From JAOABV01 sp039801465 (lineage in GTDB: Bacteria > Hydrothermota > Tepidihabitantia > Tepidihabitantales > CAIPLT01): a stretch of 64,000 nt of DNA. The notes under the pieces are model-generated. The model saw nothing but the letters and a program-made list of their open reading frames with translations. It made no database searches and was not told the origin of the DNA. Made by a program: the position numbers and the translations under genes. The stretch's first letter is position 1. The number at the start of each line of letters is the position of its first letter. Positions 1 to 9,078 of this stretch are shown here, in pieces. The stretch spans positions 82,897-146,896 of the forward strand of contig JBDRUT010000002.1 in NCBI GenBank assembly GCA_039801465.1, in the 5' to 3' direction.

Positions 1-339
1 TTAATCAAAACATTAAAATACTGAACAAAATCTAACTGAAACAAAACATATTAATTAATCTTAAGAAAATTTTTATGCTAATATCTAAATGTAATCGAAA
101 TGTTTCATTTTACTCAGAAAGATACATTACTTATCTTTTTAGAAGAGCAACGCTTGTTAATCTTCAATTTTATGAGCTTTCTGTAATTTTTATTATTGAA
201 TTTTTCTTCATCGCATTAATGGTCTGTTGCATGACTCCTATTTTTTCAATCCAAATCACAACTGATTATACAGATAATATTTGGGCAAACATTGCATCTT
301 TTTCTTGACTAAACTTAATTTTTTAGTATTATTTATACT
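1..339. other. Leader region without a supported gene
   Basis: Very AT-rich sequence before secG. A 77-codon reading frame (75-308) has no ribosome-binding site, no recognisable domain and low-complexity composition, and it ends inside the -35 box of the secG promoter. I see no RNA gene here. Confidence 0.5.
305..332 (+). promoter_or_regulatory. Promoter of secG (leaderless)
   Basis: TTGACT at 305-310, a 16-bp spacer, TATTAT at 327-332. The -10 box ends 7 nt before the secG ATG, so transcription should start at or next to the start codon. No Shine-Dalgarno sequence lies in between. Confidence 0.6.
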
Positions 340-642
340 ATGTTTGGACTATTTATTGTTTTACACATATTAGCCTGCGTATTACTGATTATCATTGTGC
401 TCTTTCAGCAGCCACAAAAAGGTGGCGTCACAAGCGTTTTGGGTGGCGGTGAGTCAATATTTGGTGGCGGCGGTGCTGCACCATTTATGACTAAACTTAC
501 TTCTGGCTTAGCAATATTATTCATGATAACATCTCTTTCTTTAGTTTTAATTTCTTCTCGTCGAGTTCGACCAGTTCAGACCCGGCCAGCACCAGAAAGC
601 ACAACTCCCAGCCCAGAGGCTCCGCTTCCTGGTGAACAATAA
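340..642 (+). CDS. secG: Preprotein translocase subunit SecG
   Basis: Small inner-membrane subunit of the SecYEG channel, which assists SecA-driven export. The 100-residue protein has the family layout: a first membrane helix (about residues 1-22), the FQQPQKGG loop followed by a glycine-rich stretch (about 33-46), a second helix (about 52-72) and a polar proline-rich tail. The start is the first ATG; it has no ribosome-binding site and sits 7 nt after the -10 box of its own promoter. rplU follows after 14 nt. SecA is encoded about 57 kb away in this window. Confidence 0.93.
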   Translation: MFGLFIVLHILACVLLIIIVLFQQPQKGGVTSVLGGGESIFGGGGAAPFMTKLTSGLAILFMITSLSLVLISSRRVRPVQTRPAPESTTPSPEAPLPGEQ

Positions 643-656
643 TTTAAGGAGCGCTA

Positions 657-1004
657 ATGGCAAAATTCTCTAAAGATAACGCTACATTTGCAGTGGTAAA
701 AATTCAAGGTGCTCAATATTTGGTCAAACCAAAAGAAAAGATAGCAGTTAATCGATTAGCCGCCGAACCTGGAACAGTAATTAAATTTAACGAGGTGCTC
801 TTTATAAAGAGTAAAAACAATACAATTGTAGGCAATCCGACAGTTGCGGGCGCGGAAATCACCGCCAAAGTCATAAATCATATTAGAGCACCAAAAGTTT
901 ATACTTTTAAGTTCATCCGTCGAGAAAACTATCGACGATTAAAAGGCCACAAACAACCATTGACTGAATTAGAAATATTAGAAATAAACTATTCGCCGAA
1001 ATAG
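657..1004 (+). CDS. rplU: 50S ribosomal protein L21 (bL21)
   Basis: Large-subunit protein that binds 23S rRNA. At 115 residues it is slightly longer than usual because of a short N-terminal extension before the conserved AVVKIQGAQYLV segment; the C-terminal basic RRENYRRLKGHKQP block is typical. AAGGAG lies a few bases before the ATG. Its usual partner rpmA (L27) does not follow; the next gene encodes a secreted protein. Confidence 0.95.
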   Translation: MAKFSKDNATFAVVKIQGAQYLVKPKEKIAVNRLAAEPGTVIKFNEVLFIKSKNNTIVGNPTVAGAEITAKVINHIRAPKVYTFKFIRRENYRRLKGHKQPLTELEILEINYSPK

Positions 1005-1065
1005 CACATCACACGAAAATTTTCTTCCTTACGAAATGGGTTAAATATAATATAGGTCTTAAAAA

Positions 1066-1932
1066 ATGTTCAGTTTAAGTTCAAAAAAAATTATCTTGAG
1101 CCTTTTAATCTTATGTTTTGTCTGTGCTTTTATTTCTATCAGTAAAGCCAATCTTTTAACTGACCCAAGTTTTGAAAACTGGTTAAGTCCCTTTCAACCT
1201 GGTGGTACTTGGCGCGTGGAAGATACAACTTATACCCAAATAACAAAAGAAAGCACTTTAGTTTTTGATGGTAATTATGCTTTGAAAATGACCAGAAAAA
1301 TTGCCGGCACAGGCAATAATCGCGGTATTTTCCAAAGAGTACCCCTTCCTTTAGGCCGTAATTATTCGCTAATTAGATGTCGATTCTTTGATAATTCTGA
1401 TAGTATTAGAGGTGGAATTACTGTAACCTGGCGTCGTCAGGATTCTTCTGCAATCAGTTCTTGGCGCACAATTTATACAACCAATTCACCTACTTGGCAG
1501 GTCGTTCAATTGGATACAATTTCTCCAGATGAAGCCCGTTGGGCAGATGTAATTATTCGCACATACGGTATCAATTCTTCTACTCCAGCAGGCGGCACCT
1601 TAGTGGTTGATAGTGCGGTTTTCATTACAGTAACTTCCATTGATGAAAGTAAAAACCGTAATAAGAAATCCAATCTTATCGTCTTACCAAATCCATTCAC
1701 CAATTATACAAAAATAAGTTTTAATATTGAGCCGTTGACATTAGAGAAGATACATATTTTTGATGTTTCAGGCAACCTTATAAAAATTATCAATAAACCC
1801 AACAACAGTGATTTTGTAATTTGGTATGGTGAAGATAATAATGGCAAAAAATTGCCTGCCGGCGTCTATTTTGTTTGTTTAGAGTCAAAAGTAAATCCAT
1901 TACATTTAATAAAAGTTTTGTTCTTAAAATAG
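1066..1932 (+). CDS. Secreted protein with C-terminal sorting-type domain
   Basis: A hydrophobic signal peptide with likely cleavage after A28 (SKA|N) leads into a domain of about 165 residues starting LLTDPSFENW. This resembles the jelly-roll, carbohydrate-binding-like modules of cell-surface proteins. From about residue 203 to the end (LPNPFTNYTKISF, FDVSGNLI, LPAGVYFV) is the FlgD-like or Por/T9SS-type C-terminal domain used for surface delivery in FCB bacteria. A TATAAT lies 15 nt before the ATG (1046-1051) without a good -35 box. Substrate and role are unknown; the domain assignment of the middle part is tentative. Confidence 0.75.
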   Translation: MFSLSSKKIILSLLILCFVCAFISISKANLLTDPSFENWLSPFQPGGTWRVEDTTYTQITKESTLVFDGNYALKMTRKIAGTGNNRGIFQRVPLPLGRNYSLIRCRFFDNSDSIRGGITVTWRRQDSSAISSWRTIYTTNSPTWQVVQLDTISPDEARWADVIIRTYGINSSTPAGGTLVVDSAVFITVTSIDESKNRNKKSNLIVLPNPFTNYTKISFNIEPLTLEKIHIFDVSGNLIKIINKPNNSDFVIWYGEDNNGKKLPAGVYFVCLESKVNPLHLIKVLFLK

Positions 1933-1934
1933 AA

Positions 1935-2054
1935 ATGGATAAGATTAATAAAAATCTGCTGACCGATACGGATTTTCGAAAGGTACCTTTCAAAGATTTG
2001 GTTAAAGCAACCAATAATAAATGTCCGTTTAGGATTATTAAGATTCAGCAGTAA
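1935..2054 (+). CDS. Possible 39-aa small protein between two secreted-protein genes
   Basis: An ATG two bases after the previous stop opens 39 codons with fairly ordinary composition (MDKINKNLLTD... ending KIQQ). It has no ribosome-binding site, and its stop is 9 nt before the next gene's ATG, overlapping nothing. Inside it lies a perfect 14-bp palindrome (GAAAGGTACCTTTC, 1979-1992). It could be a coupled small ORF, a leader, or chance. Confidence 0.25.
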   Translation: MDKINKNLLTDTDFRKVPFKDLVKATNNKCPFRIIKIQQ

Positions 2055-2063
2055 GGAGTATTT

Positions 2064-3608
2064 ATGTTAGTAATTATAATGTCACTTTTAATTATGCAAC
2101 CACAAGGAGAGATTATTTGGTCTGCGCAAGGCACAGGTGGTATTTATTGTGCAGTGCCGACTTATGATTATAACAATGATGGACATCCTGATGTAGTTGC
2201 TGCAGCATATTATGGTGCTTATCCTTCGCCACCAATTAGACTCTTTTTACGCTCCGGTATAGATGGCGCAATTATTTGGACCCGAGCTGATTGCCAAGGT
2301 GTCTGGGGAACGCGGGGCTTAAAGACAATAGATGACATTAGCGGTGATTCAATCCCTGATATAATAATGGGAACTCCAGGTGGTATATATCCCGGCCGAA
2401 CAGTTTTTGCTATCAATGGACTGACATCCCAAATTATTTGGAGTTATTCATATTATCCTGACGCCGGCTGGGTCTATAGTGTAAGTCCATTTATCGATTT
2501 GAATAATGACGGTTATCCTGAAGTATTAGCCGGAGTCGGTGGAATTTCAACTGACCATCGGGGTATTGCCCAATGTTTTAATGGCAACACTGGTGCTTCA
2601 TTCTGGTCGTTTCGGCCCAATGATGCGGTTATGTGTATTGCTCCGCATATCGACTTAAATAATGATACTGTGCCCGAAGTGCTTGTCGCTTCTGGTGGCA
2701 ATGGGTTAGATAATAGAATCTATTGCTTAAATGGTAGGACCGGCACACAAATGTGGTCATATTTAACAGGAAATTCAGTAGAATTCGTTGCCTCCATCGG
2801 TGATGTCAATAATAATGGCATAAGAGATGTTGTTGGCGGCGGCTGGGCTTATACGGTTTATTGTGTTGAAGGTTCTAATGGTGCATTAATTTGGCAAAAT
2901 AATCTTGGTTCAGGTCGAGTAATTTACGAATTAAGAAAGATCCGCGATATTAACAATGATGGCTTTGACGATGTTGTCGTCGGTTCTTGGTCAAGTTTAG
3001 TGAGTGTACTTTCTGGTCAAAATGGAACTGTGCTTTGGTCACAAACTGTTGGTAGTGATTGCTGGAATGTTGATACTTTAGCCGATATTACAGGTGATAA
3101 TATACCAGAAGTCATTGCCGGAGCAGTAAACGGAAGAAACATCAAGGTAATGGATGGCGCTAATGGCAATGTTATTTGGCAATATAATTTTATTGATAGG
3201 GTCTACGATGTTACTGCTGCTCCTGACCTTAATGGCGATAGTATTCCAGATGTCTTAGTTGGCCTCCAAGACCAGAATAGCCAACCTTATCAACTCTATG
3301 CGTTCAAAGGCCTCCCTAGTGGTGTTAATCTCAAAGAAAGCTACGGTGTAGCCACAGCAAACAGGGTCTCTGTAGAATATAAAGCAAATCAGGTAGTCCT
3401 GAAACTGTCAATTCCTAATGGCAAAACATTCTTTACTAAATTGTATGATTTGAATGGCAGGATATTAGAATCAACATCTTTAGTAAAATCAAATGGCAGT
3501 GTCTATAATCTCAGTATCAGCCGTGACCGAAGACCATCGGGTGTATATTTTGTCCACATAGAAATTGAAAAAGAACGACCACAAACTGTAAAAGTTCTAC
3601 TATTCTAA
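2064..3608 (+). CDS. Secreted FG-GAP/VCBS-repeat beta-propeller protein with sorting domain
   Basis: The protein begins with a short signal-like segment (about residues 1-15). It then runs through repeated propeller blades carrying calcium-binding loops of the D-x-N-x-D-G type (DYNNDGHPD, DLNNDGYPE, DINNDGFDD, DLNGDSIPD and others) and I-I-W-x motifs between them. This is typical of FG-GAP/VCBS repeats in extracellular adhesins. The last 90 residues (LYDLNGRILES, RRPSGVYFVHIE) form the same type of C-terminal sorting domain as the preceding gene. AAGGAG precedes the ATG by 7 nt. The signal peptide is short, so the true start might lie slightly elsewhere. Ligand unknown. Confidence 0.82.
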   Translation: MLVIIMSLLIMQPQGEIIWSAQGTGGIYCAVPTYDYNNDGHPDVVAAAYYGAYPSPPIRLFLRSGIDGAIIWTRADCQGVWGTRGLKTIDDISGDSIPDIIMGTPGGIYPGRTVFAINGLTSQIIWSYSYYPDAGWVYSVSPFIDLNNDGYPEVLAGVGGISTDHRGIAQCFNGNTGASFWSFRPNDAVMCIAPHIDLNNDTVPEVLVASGGNGLDNRIYCLNGRTGTQMWSYLTGNSVEFVASIGDVNNNGIRDVVGGGWAYTVYCVEGSNGALIWQNNLGSGRVIYELRKIRDINNDGFDDVVVGSWSSLVSVLSGQNGTVLWSQTVGSDCWNVDTLADITGDNIPEVIAGAVNGRNIKVMDGANGNVIWQYNFIDRVYDVTAAPDLNGDSIPDVLVGLQDQNSQPYQLYAFKGLPSGVNLKESYGVATANRVSVEYKANQVVLKLSIPNGKTFFTKLYDLNGRILESTSLVKSNGSVYNLSISRDRRPSGVYFVHIEIEKERPQTVKVLLF

Positions 3609-3667
3609 TATATTACCTGTGGGTTTTTTAAGTCTATTCTAATCCTTTGTGGTATTAGCATAAAATA

Positions 3668-4264
3668 TCAAAGATTGTGAATTTTGATAACCTTTTGTGG
3701 TGTCAAAATGTAATCTACTTTTATATCCTTTTCAGTCACTAATTTAGAAAAATCAGGCACAATTTGGCATTCATGAACAATTGTAATAACCTTGGCATCA
3801 GGTTTAAGTAATTTTCTGCTAAGCAATTCTTCATATTCTCTATCGCCATATCCTTTGCCTTTACCCAGCCGATTCCCTTGTAAATCGACCGCAACACTAC
3901 CTTGAATAAATAGTTCTGCCGGTGTTTGTGGTGTCTCGCCATATCTTTTAAACCCCTGGATTGTAATTGCTTTACTCGCGAGTTCTTTACCCTTAATTTC
4001 TTTATAATCTGTGATATGTGGTAATGCAACTAAAAGAATTTTTCCTTTGGCTAAAATCAATCTACGGGCAGCACTCAAAACTGCATCAGGCGCAGTAAAA
4101 ATACACTGAGCAATCTCAAATTCTGGAATTTTTAATAATTGAGCACAAGCCTTTTCCGCACCAACAAAATTAGGAATTCGACCATAACATGGTTTGGGAA
4201 AAGTAATAAGATTATTTTTTTCCATATAATCCCAAATGCGAAATCGAATTTCATCTTTAGTCAT
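3668..4264 (-). CDS. 5-formyltetrahydrofolate cyclo-ligase family protein
   Basis: 198 residues of the 5-FCL/MTHFS fold, which uses ATP to convert 5-formyl-THF to 5,10-methenyl-THF. The diagnostic segment is G-S-V-A-V-D followed by GKGKGYGD at about residues 122-141, the ATP/folate-binding turn of the family. The wording of this region (GYGDREYE rather than GYYDR) matches the divergent MTHFSD-like branch rather than classical MTHFS, so the exact substrate is uncertain. It is a single gene, convergent with the upstream secreted-protein gene. Confidence 0.75.
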   Translation of the reverse strand: MTKDEIRFRIWDYMEKNNLITFPKPCYGRIPNFVGAEKACAQLLKIPEFEIAQCIFTAPDAVLSAARRLILAKGKILLVALPHITDYKEIKGKELASKAITIQGFKRYGETPQTPAELFIQGSVAVDLQGNRLGKGKGYGDREYEELLSRKLLKPDAKVITIVHECQIVPDFSKLVTEKDIKVDYILTPQKVIKIHNL

Positions 4265-5242
4265 AGTATCTTATATAAATTTATAAGTATTAAATTGTAA
4301 CCATAGAATTCGTTTAATGCAACATTTATTAGTCTTATTTCTCATACAAAAATGCCGATTGATTAAACAAAACAATATCCTTTACGGCTGGGTAATTGAC
4401 ACGCAAACAGACACTTTTAATGGTCTAAAACAGAAAGTATACTCAATCCAATTTACAATAAAATACCGTGCTTTCCTCTTTGACTTACTATTTGGCGAGG
4501 TTTATGGTTTACGAAATCGTCTCGTAAACGACGATCTTATCTACTCGGACTAAAATTTTAATCGTGATAACAAAATTGGCATAATAAGCTAAAGAAAATT
4601 AGATAGACTTATCCACATTATTATTCACAGTTTGATATACGGAAAAATTGACTTCATATTTCAAGCAGAACAAGAAAACAAAGGAAGAGGAGTGGACTAT
4701 ACCCCTTTTATAATAGATTTTGCAATAAACTATTTGAATATCAATCTAATACATTAAAAATCAATGCGTTTTCAATTTATACTGCCAATATAACATTTTA
4801 AATGATGGAAAACATAAGGATACATTTTGAATATCTAAAAATAGGCTGATTCTTTAGCTATTTCCATTGTCTTTGGTTTATTCTGTTATTAATATTTACC
4901 CTACTGCCTTACCTGATATGGACAAAGAAGTTCCATCGGATACAGAGTCTTATTGACCAGGGCTTATCGACTAAAGCCAACATCAGGATCCACAATCTGT
5001 TCTTAGATAAGATACAGAATAAATCAGTGATTTTAGGAACGAAATCTAAATTTGGCGAGTTATCCCTTATAACTATTTGATAATCTTTTAGATTATCTAT
5101 TTATTCTATTTCATCACTCAAGAAGATGTTGATTTTTGCCCAAAATTGCGATTGTTTCTTTTATGGTAAGCTTGTGGTTTCGTATTATTAACAAAATCTA
5201 ATTTATTATTACTCTACCCGTTTTACCAACAAAATTTTATGC
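4265..5242. other. Long spacer without a supported gene
   Basis: Nearly 1 kb of AT-rich sequence. A 78-codon frame (4317-4553) and a 54-codon frame without an ATG (ending about 4759) show no recognisable domain or ribosome-binding site and may be chance or relics. It carries two DnaA-box-like 9-mers at 4609-4629. No RNA gene was recognised. Confidence 0.5.
4609..4629 (+). promoter_or_regulatory. Two DnaA-box-like 9-mers in tandem
   Basis: TTATCCACA (4609-4617, the exact DnaA-box consensus) is followed 3 bp later by TTATTCACA (4621-4629, one mismatch), both in the same orientation with a 12-bp period. I saw no further boxes, AT-rich unwinding repeats or dnaA/dnaN genes nearby, so this alone does not make an origin. 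Confidence 0.3.
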
Positions 5243-5270
5243 TTGACAAATATATGAGGGTAGGTATAAT
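5243..5270 (+). promoter_or_regulatory. Consensus promoter of the lipoprotein gene
   Basis: TTGACA (5243-5248), a 16-bp spacer and TATAAT (5265-5270), a perfect match to both boxes. It implies a 5' leader of about 130 nt before the gene at 5407. I saw no recognised riboswitch in that leader. Confidence 0.65.
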
Positions 5271-5406
5271 AATCCTAAAATATTTGCTCTTTGAAAATTA
5301 GTGAAATAAAGATGTTTTTTATTTAAAACCATCAGATTTGATGTACAACTTAGAATCTGTAGTTATACTAAAAATTTAAATTCTTGAAGAGAGGAGGTGA
5401 ATAAAG

Positions 5407-6015
5407 ATGAGAAAATCTCTCCTTCTACTCGGAATAGTTGCGCTGATAATCATTGGATGCGGCTTATTTGGCGGTGAAGACTACTTCCCTGTGAAAGTTG
5501 GAAATATCTGGAACTATACTGGTTATACAACATACGGCAATGACACACTCTATATGGTACAAATGAAAAACGAGATTACAGAAAAAACCACCATTAATAA
5601 CAATGATGCATATAGACAGATGTCTTATATAACCACATACGCTTACATGCCAGTCCCTGATACATTTTATGATACCACTATTCATTACTTTGTAGAAACT
5701 AAAGATGCCGTCTTATCTTATGGTTCTCCCTTTGGTCAACCCGACACTGCGCTTAAATTACCATTAAAGAAAGATAAAACATGGACTCAAATTTATACCT
5801 CAGGCGACACAGTTACTTTCAAAGTATTAATCCAGGAAGACGTGACGGTTCCAGCAAAAACGTACAAAAATGCATGGAAAATTGAGCAAAGATGGTCAGG
5901 ATCTACTACTCCGACTTATTTCTGGTATGCTGATGGTGTCGGAATGATTAAGACCTACTCGGAAACAGGCACATCTAAGACATGGTTTGAACTTACCAGC
6001 GCTACTATAAAATAA
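5407..6015 (+). CDS. Putative lipoprotein of unknown function
   Basis: 202 residues. The N-terminus MRKSLLLLGIVALIIIGC has a lipobox with the acylated cysteine at position 18. The rest is a soluble domain rich in Thr, Tyr and Trp starting YFPVKVGNIWNYTG, a pattern seen in many uncharacterised lipoproteins of FCB-type genomes. An unusually strong ribosome-binding site (AGGAGGTGA) precedes the ATG, and a perfect consensus promoter and a rho-independent terminator frame it as a single-gene, highly expressed unit. No enzymatic motif is visible. Confidence 0.78.
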   Translation: MRKSLLLLGIVALIIIGCGLFGGEDYFPVKVGNIWNYTGYTTYGNDTLYMVQMKNEITEKTTINNNDAYRQMSYITTYAYMPVPDTFYDTTIHYFVETKDAVLSYGSPFGQPDTALKLPLKKDKTWTQIYTSGDTVTFKVLIQEDVTVPAKTYKNAWKIEQRWSGSTTPTYFWYADGVGMIKTYSETGTSKTWFELTSATIK

Positions 6016-6023
6016 CAGTAAAA

Positions 6024-6060
6024 ATTGAGGGGACGAGAAACCGTCCCCTCAATCGCTTTT
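6024..6060 (+). terminator. Rho-independent terminator
   Basis: A perfect 12-bp stem (ATTGAGGGGACG at 6024-6035 with its complement at 6042-6053) closes a 6-nt AGAAAC loop and is followed by CGCTTTT. It lies 9 bp after the lipoprotein stop codon. Confidence 0.85.
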
Positions 6061-6170
6061 AAAAGATAATGTATTAACGGAATGGGTAAATTTAAACCGA
6101 TAAAAAGGTTTTTGAACCACCCACTGATAGTAATCTCCTCACAAAAATAATATAAATAGTACTATTTTTA

Positions 6171-7373
6171 TTATCTGTATAATATTCGACAGAATCTCCG
6201 TTTACCAACTTTTATAACTACTGGTTTCTCAATCTCAAGTTCTAAATTTATATCTTTTATCTTTTCGCCATTGATCTCAATTGCACCTTCTCTGATTTTC
6301 CTTCTCGCTTCACTTTTTGACGGCAATAATTTCGCCATCACCAGTAGTTCAACAATATTTATTCGCAGCACCGGTGAAATAAATTCCTCTATCTCATCAG
6401 GCACTTTTTTATGCTTAAATACCATTTCAAATTCTTTACTTACTTGTTCTGCAATCTCTTTTGAGTAATACAAGCTTACAATCTCTTTACCCAGTTTCTC
6501 TTTATAAATTTTAGGGTTTTGTCCTGATTTGATATCGTGTTCAATCTTTTTAATTTCTGACTCATTGAGGTTAGTGCATAATCGGAAGTATTTTATAATC
6601 ATTTCATCGGGAATGGACATAATCTTACCGAAGATTTCTTTAGGTGGTTCAGCGATGCCAATGTAGTTATTATAAGATTTACTCATCTTTAATTTACCAT
6701 CAGTTCCTTCTAAAAGAGGCATTGTCATAACAACCTGTGGTTCTTGATTAAATTCCCTTTGTAATTCCCTGCCGACCAGAAGATTCCAATATTGATCCGC
6801 ACCGCCCAATTCAACATCGGCTCGGACCGCGACTGAATCATAACCTTGAAACAACGGATACAGGATTTCATGAATAAATACTGGTATTCCTTGTTTTATT
6901 CGTTGGCTAAAGTCTTCTCGTTCTAAAATTCGTGCGATTGTGTATTTTGATGCCAGGTTAATAATATCTTTACTTGTTAGACGATTTGACCATTCGGAAT
7001 TATAGCGGAATTCAGTGCGCTCAGGATTCAGAATCTTAAATACTTGTTCACGATATCTTGCCATATTCTTTTTAATCTCTTCATCAGTTAATTGGGGTCT
7101 GGTTTTAGAGCGGCCGGTCGGATCACCGATACTACCAGTAAAATCACCAATGATTAAAACCGCAGTATGTCCAAAATCTTGAAATTGCCGTAGTTTTCTT
7201 AAAACTACAGCAAATCCCAAATGGATATCCGGGCCCGAAGCATCAATCCCCAGTTTTACTCTTAGTGGCTTATTCGTTTTAGCGCTTCGATTTAGTTTCT
7301 CTAATAATTCTTCTTCGCTGGTTATCTTTTCTGTCCCCTTAATTAATTCAGCAAGAATTTGTTTCTGGTCCAT
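6171..7373 (-). CDS. tyrS: Tyrosyl-tRNA synthetase
   Basis: Class I synthetase that charges tRNA-Tyr. The 400-residue protein carries the HIGH-type motif HLGF (51-54), GDFTGSIGDPTGR, and the KMSKS motif at about residue 230. Its C-terminal S4 RNA-binding domain spans roughly residues 335-400 (LLPSKSEARRKIREGAIEING). The layout matches the TyrRS-Z (long insertion-poor) type. The ATG follows the upstream gene by 31 nt with no clear ribosome-binding site, consistent with a minus-strand operon. Confidence 0.95.
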   Translation of the reverse strand: MDQKQILAELIKGTEKITSEEELLEKLNRSAKTNKPLRVKLGIDASGPDIHLGFAVVLRKLRQFQDFGHTAVLIIGDFTGSIGDPTGRSKTRPQLTDEEIKKNMARYREQVFKILNPERTEFRYNSEWSNRLTSKDIINLASKYTIARILEREDFSQRIKQGIPVFIHEILYPLFQGYDSVAVRADVELGGADQYWNLLVGRELQREFNQEPQVVMTMPLLEGTDGKLKMSKSYNNYIGIAEPPKEIFGKIMSIPDEMIIKYFRLCTNLNESEIKKIEHDIKSGQNPKIYKEKLGKEIVSLYYSKEIAEQVSKEFEMVFKHKKVPDEIEEFISPVLRINIVELLVMAKLLPSKSEARRKIREGAIEINGEKIKDINLELEIEKPVVIKVGKRRFCRILYR

Positions 7374-7404
7374 TAATAATTTACTATTCTAATTCTTTAT
7401 ACTC

Positions 7405-7887
7405 CTACATCTTATAATTACCAAATTCTTCTGGCGGAATATTTCTAAGGTTCTGTCGGAGTTCAGATAGTCTAGTCTCTTCTTCTTCCGTCATTATAAT
7501 TCCCGCCTCATCCATAACTTCTTCCGCAACATAAATTGGTGCATTGACTCGTAAGGCTAAACCGACTGAGTCTGATGGTCGTGCATCTACCGAAAGTATT
7601 TTGTTGCCATTTTCCAGAATTATTTCCGCATAAAATGTATCTTCTTTTAATGCGGTAATAATTACCCGCTTGACCTTAATTTTTAAACCTTCAATTATCA
7701 ATTTCATTAAATCTAAAGTCATCGGTCTTGACAACTTTACATTTTCTAAAACATAAGCGATCGCAGTGGCTTCTATGGGTCCAATAAAAATAGGCAAAAT
7801 CTTATTACCATCTACTTCTTTTAATAACATCACTGGAGAATTATTTTGAGAATCAAACAAAACCCCGGCAACTTTAACTTCAATCAT
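7405..7887 (-). CDS. Bifunctional nuclease (BFN/DUF151) domain protein
   Basis: 160 residues. The BFN domain covers about residues 1-130, with the conserved LPIFIGPIEATAIA and SVDARPSDSVGLALR segments that mark the family. An acidic tail (TEEEETRLSELRQNL) follows, as in bacterial stand-alone forms. Members show RNase/DNase activity in plants; the bacterial role is unclear. It lies between rplI and tyrS on the same strand. Confidence 0.88.
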   Translation of the reverse strand: MIEVKVAGVLFDSQNNSPVMLLKEVDGNKILPIFIGPIEATAIAYVLENVKLSRPMTLDLMKLIIEGLKIKVKRVIITALKEDTFYAEIILENGNKILSVDARPSDSVGLALRVNAPIYVAEEVMDEAGIIMTEEEETRLSELRQNLRNIPPEEFGNYKM

Positions 7888-7962
7888 AACGAAATTACTA
7901 ATTAATTCTGACTATCGATTTTTCGCAATTATTTATTATGTGTAAATGCTATCAAGATTAGA

Positions 7963-8406
7963 TTACACTTGGACTGGAGTAACCCACAGTTTAATAGTCG
8001 CTGACACTGCACCTAAGTTGACAGGAATGTCATATATTCCTGGTTCTTTTATTGGAGTGGACAGTTCTATTTTGTGACGGTCAACTTCAAACCCATTTTC
8101 TTTCAATAACTGGGCAATATCGGCATTAGTTATTGCACCAAAGGCACCGGCCTCACCCATCTTCAGGTTTATTTTCAGTGATAACGTTTCTAGTTGCTGT
8201 GCTAAATTTTTTAGTTTTTTTAGCTGGCGCTCTTCTCTTTTTAATAATTCAGCTTTAATCGCCTCTATTTGATTTAAGCGTGCCTTGGTTGCATAAATCG
8301 CCAATCCTTTAGGTAAAAGATAATTTCGTGCATAACCGTCCCGCACCTCAACAACTTCGCCTTTTTTTCCTAAGCGTTCAACGTCTTGAGTTAGAATAAT
8401 CTTCAT
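7963..8406 (-). CDS. rplI: 50S ribosomal protein L9 (bL9)
   Basis: 147 residues, standard length. The N-terminal domain has the family pattern MKIILTQDVERLGKKGEVVEVRDGYARN...LLPKGLA, joined by a charged helix (about 50-75) to the C-terminal domain (GAITNADIA, GIYDIPVNL). The ATG overlaps the stop of rpsR by 4 bp (8403-8406), so the two are translationally coupled. Confidence 0.96.
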   Translation of the reverse strand: MKIILTQDVERLGKKGEVVEVRDGYARNYLLPKGLAIYATKARLNQIEAIKAELLKREERQLKKLKNLAQQLETLSLKINLKMGEAGAFGAITNADIAQLLKENGFEVDRHKIELSTPIKEPGIYDIPVNLGAVSATIKLWVTPVQV

Positions 8407-8612
8407 CTTTTTACATATGAAAGAATTGCAAGATTACGCGCTAATTTTATTGCTTTTTTTAAACGCCTTTGGTGTCGAGGACAAGTGCCAGTATACTGAG
8501 CAGGAAGAATCTTACCACGTTCACTGATAAAATTTCTTAACACTGGGTTGTTATAAGTAATTACTTGTTCTTTGCGTTCACAAAAAAAACAATGTTTTCG
8601 TTTTCTTATCAT
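8403..8612 (-). CDS. rpsR: 30S ribosomal protein S18 (bS18)
   Basis: 69 residues with the conserved core ISERGKILPAQYTGTCPRHQRRLKKAIKLARNLAIL cut as usual. The N-terminus CFFCERK has a Cys-x2-Cys pair, which many bS18 proteins keep as a zinc site. rpsF (S6) and ssb, which normally precede S18, are absent: a promoter sits directly upstream and the ATG has no ribosome-binding site, so it should be leaderless. Confidence 0.95.
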   Translation of the reverse strand: MIRKRKHCFFCERKEQVITYNNPVLRNFISERGKILPAQYTGTCPRHQRRLKKAIKLARNLAILSYVKR

Positions 8613-8619
8613 CGGTTAT

Positions 8620-8648
8620 AGCATACTTAAATTTTCCAGTTCTGTCAA
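8620..8648 (-). promoter_or_regulatory. Promoter of rpsR-rplI (leaderless)
   Basis: On the minus strand: TTGACA (8643-8648), a 17-bp spacer, TATGCT (8620-8625). Seven bases separate the -10 box from the rpsR ATG at 8612. Confidence 0.6.
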
Positions 8649-8981
8649 GTGTCAATTACAGAAAGCTCCGGGAAAGATTACTTCCATTAATCACAGTGAT
8701 TAAAAAACAATTACAAAGATTGAAAATTAATATAATCATCTCTGGTGTTGCAATAATATTAGCACAATATACGAGATTCCGTCCAACTTATAAGTTGAGG
8801 AGCGCAGATCTATCTGAAAAAACAGGCTCAAAGCTATGTGCTTTCATCGTCTTTCCGCTCAAATTCTTTAGCATTCTTTTCTAAAACTCTTACTATATCT
8901 AATTCCATATTTAACATCCTAACTTAATCCAATATACAAGTGTTTTCAGTAGCACTTTTTAAGAACCCTTTAATTTTATCC
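8649..8981. other. Divergent spacer between rpsR and rpsM operons
   Basis: AT-rich spacer holding the two divergent ribosomal-operon promoters at its ends. A 62-codon frame (8696-8884) has no ribosome-binding site or recognisable content. Nothing else is seen. Confidence 0.5.
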
Positions 8982-9010
8982 TTGACAAATTGACAATTTT
9001 TTTGTATAAA
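8982..9010 (+). promoter_or_regulatory. Promoter of the rpsM operon
   Basis: TTGACA (8982-8987), a 17-bp spacer, TATAAA (9005-9010), about 68 nt before the rpsM ATG. Unlike several promoters in this window it leaves a normal leader, with TAGGAG before the start. Confidence 0.6.
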
Positions 9011-9078
9011 TATACTACTAATTGTATACAAAACTGAGACTCTTAATTAAATTTAAATAATAAGTTAGGAGAATTTAA

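Noticed and set aside
75..308. 77-codon plus-strand frame before secG
   Set aside because: No ribosome-binding site, low-complexity composition, and it runs into the secG promoter.
4317..4553. 78-codon plus-strand frame
   Set aside because: No ribosome-binding site, no promoter and no recognisable content in an AT-rich spacer.
4609..4629. Replication origin
   Set aside because: Only two DnaA-like boxes, with no dnaA/dnaN/gidA context and no unwinding element seen.
6081..6149. 22-codon frame (MGKFKPIKRFLNHPLIVI...) after the terminator
   Set aside because: Resembles a membrane-protein N-terminus but stops at once, has no ribosome-binding site and is too short to support.
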